This document shows positions 59,153 through 64,000 of a DNA stretch of 64,000 nucleotides, piece by piece; position 1 is the stretch's first letter, and each line of letters opens with the position of its first letter. Below the pieces are notes generated by a model that saw only the letters and a program-made list of their open reading frames with translations, did no database searches and was not told where the DNA came from. Source of the stretch: Streptomyces violaceoruber (lineage in GTDB: Bacteria; Actinomycetota; Actinomycetes; Streptomycetales; Streptomycetaceae); the NCBI RefSeq assembly GCF_033406955.1, contig NZ_CP137734.1:8308001-8372000 (forward strand), given 5' to 3'. The position numbers were made by a program, and so were the translations under genes.

Positions 59153-59850
59153 AGGCCCGCCCCGGTGTGGACGCCCCGGACCACCGCGGCCGGACCGGCC
59201 TCGACCGAGCGGGACGCGAGCTCGACCGGAACCCCGGCGTCGTGGTCCGCGACGTCGAGCTCACCTCGCAGGGCTGGCACGTCCTGCGACGCACCACCTT
59301 CGACTACCGCCGCCGGGACGGACGCTGGGAGACGCAGGCCAGGGAGACCTACGACCGCGGCAACGGCGCCGTCGTCCTGCCCTACGACACCGGACGCGGC
59401 CGGGTCCTGCTCACCCGCCAGTTCCGCTATCCGGCGTACGTCAACGACCACCCGGACGGGATGCTCGTCGAGGCGGCCGCAGGGCTGCTCGACGCGGACG
59501 ATGCGCCCGCCGCCGTCCGCCGAGAGGCGGCCGAGGAGCTCGGCGTGGCCCTCGGCCCGCTCACCCACGTCCTCGACGCCTACATGAGCCCCGGCTCCGT
59601 CACCGAGCGCCTGCACTTCTTCGCCGCCCCCTACACCCCCGCCGACCGAACCGGAACCGGCGGGGGCGTCGAAGAGGAGGGCGAGGACATCGAGGTCCTC
59701 GAAATGCCCTTCACCGAAGCGCTCGCCATGACCCGCGACGGACGCATAGCCGACGGCAAGACCATCCTTCTCCTGCAGTGGGCGGCCCTGCACGGCCCGT
59801 TCGCACCGCATCCGGGGGACATGGCCGACGCGGGCAACGCGGGGACGTGA
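59149..59850 (+). CDS. NUDIX hydrolase, nucleotide-sugar-type
   Basis: This 233-residue NUDIX enzyme cleaves a nucleoside diphosphate linked to another moiety. The Nudix box is AGLLDADDAPAAVRREAAEELG, split here at the conserved REAAEELG helix, with Asp in place of the early Glu. Upstream ETYDRGNGAVVLPYDTGRGRVLLTRQFRYPAYV and downstream LDAYMSPGSVTERLHFFAAPY match the GDP-mannose/ADP-ribose pyrophosphatase subgroup. The GTG at 59149 overlaps the preceding stop (GTGA). With the deoxyribosyltransferase-like gene it forms a two-gene operon facing a DeoR regulator, suggesting recycling or clearance of a nucleotide sugar or nucleoside. Exact substrate unknown. Confidence 0.88.
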   Translation: MKARPGVDAPDHRGRTGLDRAGRELDRNPGVVVRDVELTSQGWHVLRRTTFDYRRRDGRWETQARETYDRGNGAVVLPYDTGRGRVLLTRQFRYPAYVNDHPDGMLVEAAAGLLDADDAPAAVRREAAEELGVALGPLTHVLDAYMSPGSVTERLHFFAAPYTPADRTGTGGGVEEEGEDIEVLEMPFTEALAMTRDGRIADGKTILLLQWAALHGPFAPHPGDMADAGNAGT

Positions 59851-59883
59851 CGCCCGGGCGGCGCCCGACTCACTCACGTCCCC
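59841..59883. terminator. Bidirectional terminator hairpin
   Basis: GGGGACGT and ACGTCCCC are complementary outer arms, with inner GTGA/TCAC and a GC-rich core, straddling the stops of the convergent NUDIX and fucosidase genes. Confidence 0.6.
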
Positions 59884-61141
59884 GACCGGTGTACAGCTCC
59901 AGTTCGCCGTCGAGTTCGAGGGCGAGGACGGTGCCGTGCGGGGCGAGGTCCGCCGGTGCGGGCGCCTCGATCCAGAGGTCTCCGGGGACGTCGTGCAGGC
60001 CGCCGGTGCGCCGGTGGGCGAGTTCCCTCCCGGTGCCCAGGACGCTGATCCGGCGTACGGCGTTGCGCAGGCCGCGGACGCAGACGGTCTCGCTCGGCGG
60101 GTCGAAGCAGACGAGGTAGAGCGTACGGCGGTCGGGGGAGAGGGTGCTCGGACCGTAGTGGTGTCCCGGCGGCAGGCCCCCCACGGTGCCGTGGACGGCC
60201 GCCGAGTGGCGCCGTATCCAGTCGCCCAGCCCTTCGAGCCGTTGAGCCTGTTCCGGAGTTATGGTGCCGTCCGCGCGCGGGCCGACGTTGAGCAGCAGGT
60301 TTCCTCCCATGCCGATCGTCTGCGCGAAGTACCGCACGAGTTGCCCCACGGATTTGTGGTTCACATCCAGTGGCCGGTAGCCCCAGGAGTCGTTGACGGT
60401 CAGGCACAACTCCCAGTCGGTCTCCGGCGCCGACATCGGCAGGCCCTGCTCGGGCGTGGCATAGTCGCCGTGGCCGAGCAGCCGGGAGTTGCACACCGTG
60501 TCGGGTGCCAGATCACGGATCAACCGCGCCAGTTCGGACATCCGCCACTGCTCGGCCGAGCGCTCCCACTCGCCGTCGAACCAGAGCAGATCCGGTCCGA
60601 ACCGGGTGAGCAGCTCGCGCACCTGGCCGTCCCGGTAGTCGAGGTAGCGCTCCCAGGCACGCGGGTCCTCGGCGCCCGGGGCGGGGGAGACGTAGGGGCT
60701 GTCGACCAGTTCGGGATGCGGTGGCCGGGGGTGCCGTACCGATGCGTAGTCCGGATGGTTCCAGTCGGAGTGCGAGTAGTACAGACCGGCCCTGAGGCCC
60801 CGGTCGCGCATCGCGCTCACGTACTCGGCAATCAGGTCGCGTCCCGCGGGGGTACGCCCGACCACGCTCAGGTCGCTCAACCGCGTGTCCCACAGGGCCA
60901 CTCCGTCGTGGTGCCGTGCCGTCAGCACGGCGTAGCCGGCCCCGGCGCGCGCGAAGAGCCCGGCCCAGGCGGAGGGATCGAAGGCGGCGGCGGTGAAGCC
61001 GTCGAGTTGGCGCATGTACTGCTCGTGCGGCACCACCTGGTCGAAAGGGGCCCAGGACTCGGGTACTCCGTCGACCGAGTAGATGCCGTAGTGCACGAAT
61101 ATGCCCAGTTTCGCCTCGTTGAACCAGGGCTGCATGGTCAT
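59870..61141 (-). CDS. GH29 alpha-L-fucosidase
   Basis: This 423-residue GH29 enzyme hydrolyses alpha-linked L-fucose. It shows WFNEAKLGIFVHYGIYSVDGVPESWAPF at the start, AGAGYAVLTARHHDGVALWD, GLYYSHSDWNHPDY and the nucleophile Asp in DLLWFDGEWERSAEQW near residue 200. The VNDSWGYRPLD and GGNLLLNVGPRADGTI segments are family signatures. The C-terminal beta domain (LSPDRRTLYLVCFDPP) is complete. No signal peptide is seen, so it is cytoplasmic, although no transporter is adjacent. The ATG at 61141 begins MTMQPWFNEAK; a GTG eleven codons earlier is the alternative. It converges on the NUDIX gene. Confidence 0.93.
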   Translation of the reverse strand: MTMQPWFNEAKLGIFVHYGIYSVDGVPESWAPFDQVVPHEQYMRQLDGFTAAAFDPSAWAGLFARAGAGYAVLTARHHDGVALWDTRLSDLSVVGRTPAGRDLIAEYVSAMRDRGLRAGLYYSHSDWNHPDYASVRHPRPPHPELVDSPYVSPAPGAEDPRAWERYLDYRDGQVRELLTRFGPDLLWFDGEWERSAEQWRMSELARLIRDLAPDTVCNSRLLGHGDYATPEQGLPMSAPETDWELCLTVNDSWGYRPLDVNHKSVGQLVRYFAQTIGMGGNLLLNVGPRADGTITPEQAQRLEGLGDWIRRHSAAVHGTVGGLPPGHHYGPSTLSPDRRTLYLVCFDPPSETVCVRGLRNAVRRISVLGTGRELAHRRTGGLHDVPGDLWIEAPAPADLAPHGTVLALELDGELELYTGRGRE

Positions 61142-61220
61142 GGTGGATCGTCCTCGGGGACTCGGGGTGGACACGTGCCGACAAACAGCCGCCGCTCTCG
61201 AGCAGGGGACGCCGCAATTC

Positions 61221-61841
61221 TCACCCGCCCCGACCCGCCCGCGCCCACGCCCACGCCAGCTTCCGAGCGAAGCGGTGCATGTGGGGGTCGAGCAGTTCGG
61301 CCGACTCGGCGAGAACCTGCTCGTGCGTCAGCCAGCGGACGGCGCTGAACTCGCCCCGGTCGTAATCGGTGACGGTGTGGGCGTCGGCATCGAGGAGGTA
61401 CCACAGCGAGACGTCGGTGTGCGGGCCCTGCCCCCGGGTTCCGGTGACGGTCAGGAAGAACGGAAGCTCACCCGCGACGGGCGACGCCACCGCCTCGATG
61501 CCCAGCTCCTCACGGCACTCGCGGACCACCGCGGCCCACGGGTCCTCACCCGACTCGACGTGTCCTCCGGCAGGCAGCCACAGCCCCGCCTTGCGGTGCG
61601 CCACGAGCAGGAGTTGCCCGCGCGTGTCGTCAAGGACGGCGAAGTAGCTCACCAGGTGCATGGGCGGAACGTCCGGCTTGCGCACCCGGTAGAGAGGGGC
61701 GCCGCCGGCGATCCAGTGCCTGGCGGATTCCAGATGGGTGTGCTCCAGGTCGTCCCACGGCTCGACAGCACCGATCAGATCGAGGAGGTGGGCCCGCGGC
61801 TCGTCGAGGGACGCCTTGAGCGGGTGGTCGCTTGAGGTCAT
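61221..61841 (-). CDS. NUDIX hydrolase
   Basis: This 206-residue protein has a canonical Nudix box GGHVESGEDPWAAVVRECREELGI with all the required Glu positions near residue 95; I quote only part: GGHVESGED and RECREELGI. The flanking LDDTRGQLLLVAHRKAGLWLPA and TDVSLWYLLDAD match the MutT-like group. The N-terminal 50 residues (HLLDLIGAVEPWDDLEHTHLES) are a helical extension without family meaning. It probably sanitises an oxidised nucleotide or cleaves another diphosphate. The ATG at 61841 lacks a strong site. It is upstream of the fucosidase on the same strand and divergent from a peptidase-E-like gene. Confidence 0.9.
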   Translation of the reverse strand: MTSSDHPLKASLDEPRAHLLDLIGAVEPWDDLEHTHLESARHWIAGGAPLYRVRKPDVPPMHLVSYFAVLDDTRGQLLLVAHRKAGLWLPAGGHVESGEDPWAAVVRECREELGIEAVASPVAGELPFFLTVTGTRGQGPHTDVSLWYLLDADAHTVTDYDRGEFSAVRWLTHEQVLAESAELLDPHMHRFARKLAWAWARAGRGG

Positions 61842-61935
61842 CGGCGCATCCTGGCAGGGGCCACTGACAACCGCGCGTTCGTGCGGGCCCGGGGATGGTT
61901 TGCGTGCCGCCCGTCAGCCGTGCTTGGCTCGTCCG

Positions 61936-62604
61936 ATGAACTTCCTGCTGACGGCGAGCGGCCTGCGCAACGAGACACTGCGGGATGCGCTGCGGGACAT
62001 GCTGGGCAAACCGTTCGGATCGGCGAACGTCGTGTTCGTTCCCACGGCATCCGTCGCGGACCCCGGGGACCACGGGTGGGTCGTCGCGGACATGAACCGC
62101 CTGCACGGCCTCGGCTGGCGGGAGTTCGACATCCTTGAGCTGAACGGCCTGCCCCAGCAGATGGTGCTCGACCGGCTGCTCCACGCCGACGTCGTCTACG
62201 TCGAAGGCGGCAACCACTATCACCTCGCGCGCAGCATCACCGGCAACGGCCTGGCCGACGGCTTCCTGGAGGCGTTGCAGAGCCGTGTCTACGTGGGAGT
62301 CAGCGCCGGGTCGATGATCTTCAGCCGCAATCTCACCGGACACTCCGCCGACGTCATCGGGGACGCCACGGACCTCCACGTGCTCGGTGCGACGAGCGTG
62401 GAGCCGCCGTTCGGTCTCTTCGACTGGTACCTCAAGCCCCACCTCTACTCGCCCGACTTCCCCGAGCGGGACGACGCCTGGGCCGACCGGATCACCGCGC
62501 GGGCGGACTTCCCGATCTACTTCATCGACGACGAGACGGCGGTGCGTGTCAGGGACGGCAAGGCGGATGTCGTTTCCGAAGGCCGGTGGCGCTTCCACCC
62601 GTGA
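61936..62604 (+). CDS. Peptidase E-like (S51) serine hydrolase
   Basis: This 222-residue protein is of the type 1 glutamine-amidotransferase-like fold, S51 dipeptidase E group. The catalytic Ser is in VGVSAGSMIF near residue 119 at the sharp elbow. VYVEGGNHYHLARS and the opening NFLLTASGLRN and FVPTASV segments are typical. LKPHLYSPDFPERDDAW holds the candidate His, and the family Glu or Asp is likely in the adjacent strand. Members hydrolyse Asp-X dipeptides or act on cyanophycin-like material. The ATG at 61936 has no strong site. It is divergent from a NUDIX gene, with 94 bp between. Function beyond the family is open. Confidence 0.88.
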   Translation: MNFLLTASGLRNETLRDALRDMLGKPFGSANVVFVPTASVADPGDHGWVVADMNRLHGLGWREFDILELNGLPQQMVLDRLLHADVVYVEGGNHYHLARSITGNGLADGFLEALQSRVYVGVSAGSMIFSRNLTGHSADVIGDATDLHVLGATSVEPPFGLFDWYLKPHLYSPDFPERDDAWADRITARADFPIYFIDDETAVRVRDGKADVVSEGRWRFHP

Positions 62605-62785
62605 CCCGGCCCGAGCGAGCCGCTGACGCCGGCCGAAGCACCACCGTGGCAGGAACCGGCAGCTCGCTCTTCAGCCGTCGGCGCAGTTCCGCGCCGAGCA
62701 CTCGGCCGGCCGGTCGGCCAGGAGGCGACGCAGTGGCGCGGACGCGACCGACCGGCGGTCGGTGGGCCAGATCCCGCCGCCACTG
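62605..62785. other. Short non-coding gap between convergent genes
   Basis: These 181 bases separate the peptidase-E-like gene from the Gfo/Idh/MocA gene tail to tail. I see no gene, clear hairpin or relic in it. Confidence 0.5.
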
Positions 62786-64000
62786 TCACCGGGGCTGCGG
62801 ACCGCTCCCGTCGGCCCCCTCGGCGGGCTGGTGCTCCGCGAAGTGGCGGACGATCGCCGGGTCGAGCGGGGGAACGTCGACCGGTGTACTGCCGGAGCGC
62901 AGCGAGGTCGTGGCGGCGACCGCGGCGGCGACCGCCTCGCGGGCGGCCACGGGTGAGGTCTCGGTCGGGCCTCCGGCGGCGGCGAAGCGCAGGAACTCCT
63001 CGACGAGCGCCCGGTCCGCGCCGCCGTGCGTCTCCTCGTCGGACGCCACGACCGGAACGGAGAGGTCGGCGTCGGCACGGTAGCCGGAGCGGCGCCGGTT
63101 CCACACGTCGACCCGTGCGGCATCGCCGTCGATGCCGTCGCCGAAGTTCTCCAGGCGGCCCTCGTCGCCGATGACGGTGTAGTTGCGCCAGTAGTCGGGC
63201 GTGAAGTGGCACTGCTGGTAGCTGGCGAGGACGCCGTTGTCCAGGCGGGCCAGCATCATGCTGATGTCCTCGACGTCGACGACGGGGTTGAGGTCGCGCA
63301 GGGCGGACGGCGGCCAGACCTCCGGGTCGAACCAGTCGGGCATGCGCTGACCGGGCGGCACCGTCTCCTGCGTGGCCCGGCGCGGGTTGTCGCCATAGAC
63401 GGCCAGCGCACCCTGGGCGACCACGTTGCGGGAGAAGCCCCCGGCGAGCCAGTGGACGACGTCGAGGTCGTGGGCGCCCTTCTGCAGCAGCAGACCGGTG
63501 GTGTTCGCCCGCTGCGCGTGCCAGTCCTTGAAGTAGAAGTCCCCGCCGTGGCCGACGAAGTGGCGGCACCACACCGCGCGGACGCGGCCGACCGCGCCGT
63601 CGTCGATCAGCTCGCGCATCCGGCGCAGCACGGGAAGGTGACGCAGGTTGTGGCCCACGTAGAGCCGGGTGCGGGAGCGGAACGCCGCCATGAGCAGCGC
63701 GTCGCAGTCGGCGACCGTGATGGTCAGCGGCTTCTCCACGAACACCGCCACGCCCGCCGCGAGGAAGCACAGCGCGGGTTCGGTGTGCAGGTGGTCGGGG
63801 GTGAGGACGAACACGGCGTCCAGCTCGTCGTCGAGCATCCGCTCGTACCGGTCGTGCACCACGACGTCCGCGCCGAACAGACGCCTGGCGTCCTCCCGGC
63901 CCCGCGGGTCCGGGTCGGCGCAGGACACGATCCGGGCAGCGCCGGAACGGTTCACCAGCGCGGCCATGTCCGCGCGCTGTCCGACGCCGACGACGCCGAC
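62786..64000 (-). CDS. Gfo/Idh/MocA-family oxidoreductase (N-terminus beyond right edge)
   Basis: This NAD(P)-dependent sugar or inositol dehydrogenase-like protein is open at the right edge: in-frame sequence continues to 64000 and reads GVVGVGQRADMAALV, the start of the Rossmann fold, so the first codons are outside. Motifs include VFVLTPDHLHTEPALCFLAAG, the lysine signature VFVEKPLTIT and LQKGAHDLDVVHWLAGG with the catalytic Asp and His. MLARLDNGVLASYQQCHFTPDYW is typical of the family. It ends at 62786. Substrate is unknown, but its company (alpha-galactosidase, fucosidase, sugar importer) favours sugar metabolism. Confidence 0.9.
   Translation of the reverse strand, partial: VGVVGVGQRADMAALVNRSGAARIVSCADPDPRGREDARRLFGADVVVHDRYERMLDDELDAVFVLTPDHLHTEPALCFLAAGVAVFVEKPLTITVADCDALLMAAFRSRTRLYVGHNLRHLPVLRRMRELIDDGAVGRVRAVWCRHFVGHGGDFYFKDWHAQRANTTGLLLQKGAHDLDVVHWLAGGFSRNVVAQGALAVYGDNPRRATQETVPPGQRMPDWFDPEVWPPSALRDLNPVVDVEDISMMLARLDNGVLASYQQCHFTPDYWRNYTVIGDEGRLENFGDGIDGDAARVDVWNRRRSGYRADADLSVPVVASDEETHGGADRALVEEFLRFAAAGGPTETSPVAAREAVAAAVAATTSLRSGSTPVDVPPLDPAIVRHFAEHQPAEGADGSGPQPR

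Noticed and set aside
1..64000. tRNA, rRNA, CRISPR array, insertion sequence or prophage
   Set aside because: I saw no cloverleaf anticodon-bearing segment, no repeat-spacer pattern, no transposase or integrase.

Overview
This window is chromosomal DNA from a high-GC actinobacterium, almost certainly a Streptomyces or close relative. Evidence for this is GC-saturated third codon positions with long antisense shadow frames, frequent GTG and TTG starts, several likely leaderless starts, many one-component regulators, and a sugar ABC transporter encoded without its own ATPase. I see no tRNA, rRNA, CRISPR array, insertion sequence or phage genes. The content is accessory metabolism: about 50 genes in small regulator-plus-target modules, with several gene relics between them.

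Layout. 1-9.6 kb: two short-chain dehydrogenases behind a doubled palindromic operator, a serine hydrolase with a DUF3500 gene, a broken small gene, a secreted phytase/esterase-like propeller protein, a VOC protein, a small DUF6355-type secreted protein, and an ABC-F ATPase with a candidate leader-peptide region. 9.6-18.2 kb: a frameshifted type-B carboxylesterase, a quinone-oxidoreductase-like enzyme behind a MerR-type promoter, an SDR behind phased repeats, an MFS permease, and a PucR regulator upstream of a DapDC-like PLP decarboxylase. 18.2-26.3 kb: a compact operon (acyl-CoA ligase, acyl-CoA dehydrogenase, MFS permease, exported alkyl-sulfatase-like hydrolase) divergent from a TetR gene and followed by a serine hydrolase gene. 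Both promoter regions carry nearly the same 23-bp element, suggesting one regulon for sulfate-ester or acyl-chain catabolism.

26.3-40.5 kb: a CorA-like membrane protein, an XRE regulator divergent from an alpha/beta hydrolase, a TIR-transmembrane-propeller protein, a VOC protein, a TetR regulator, an SMP-30-like lipoprotein divergent from a Baeyer-Villiger-type monooxygenase around a perfect palindrome, an aldo/keto reductase with a divergent LysR regulator, and an unusual secreted protein. 40.6-43.6 kb: a likely resistance module (TetR, 14-TM MFS exporter, CatB/Vat-type acetyltransferase).

43.7-64 kb is rich in carbohydrate genes: a LacI regulator divergent from a binding protein, two permeases and a GH3 beta-glycosidase; then an AraC regulator, a peptidoglycan-binding-like secreted protein, an NhaA-DsbA fusion, a secreted GH27 alpha-galactosidase, a DeoR regulator divergent from a nucleoside-deoxyribosyltransferase-like/NUDIX pair, a GH29 alpha-L-fucosidase, another NUDIX enzyme, a peptidase-E-like protein and a Gfo/Idh/MocA oxidoreductase running off the right edge. 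Gene relics lie at 50.8-51.1 kb (epoxide hydrolase) and 57.8-57.9 kb (amino-acid permease). The most interesting leads are the alkyl-sulfatase regulon, the ABC-F leader, the TIR-propeller protein, the secreted protein at 39.2-40.5 kb and the DeoR/deoxyribosyltransferase/NUDIX unit.
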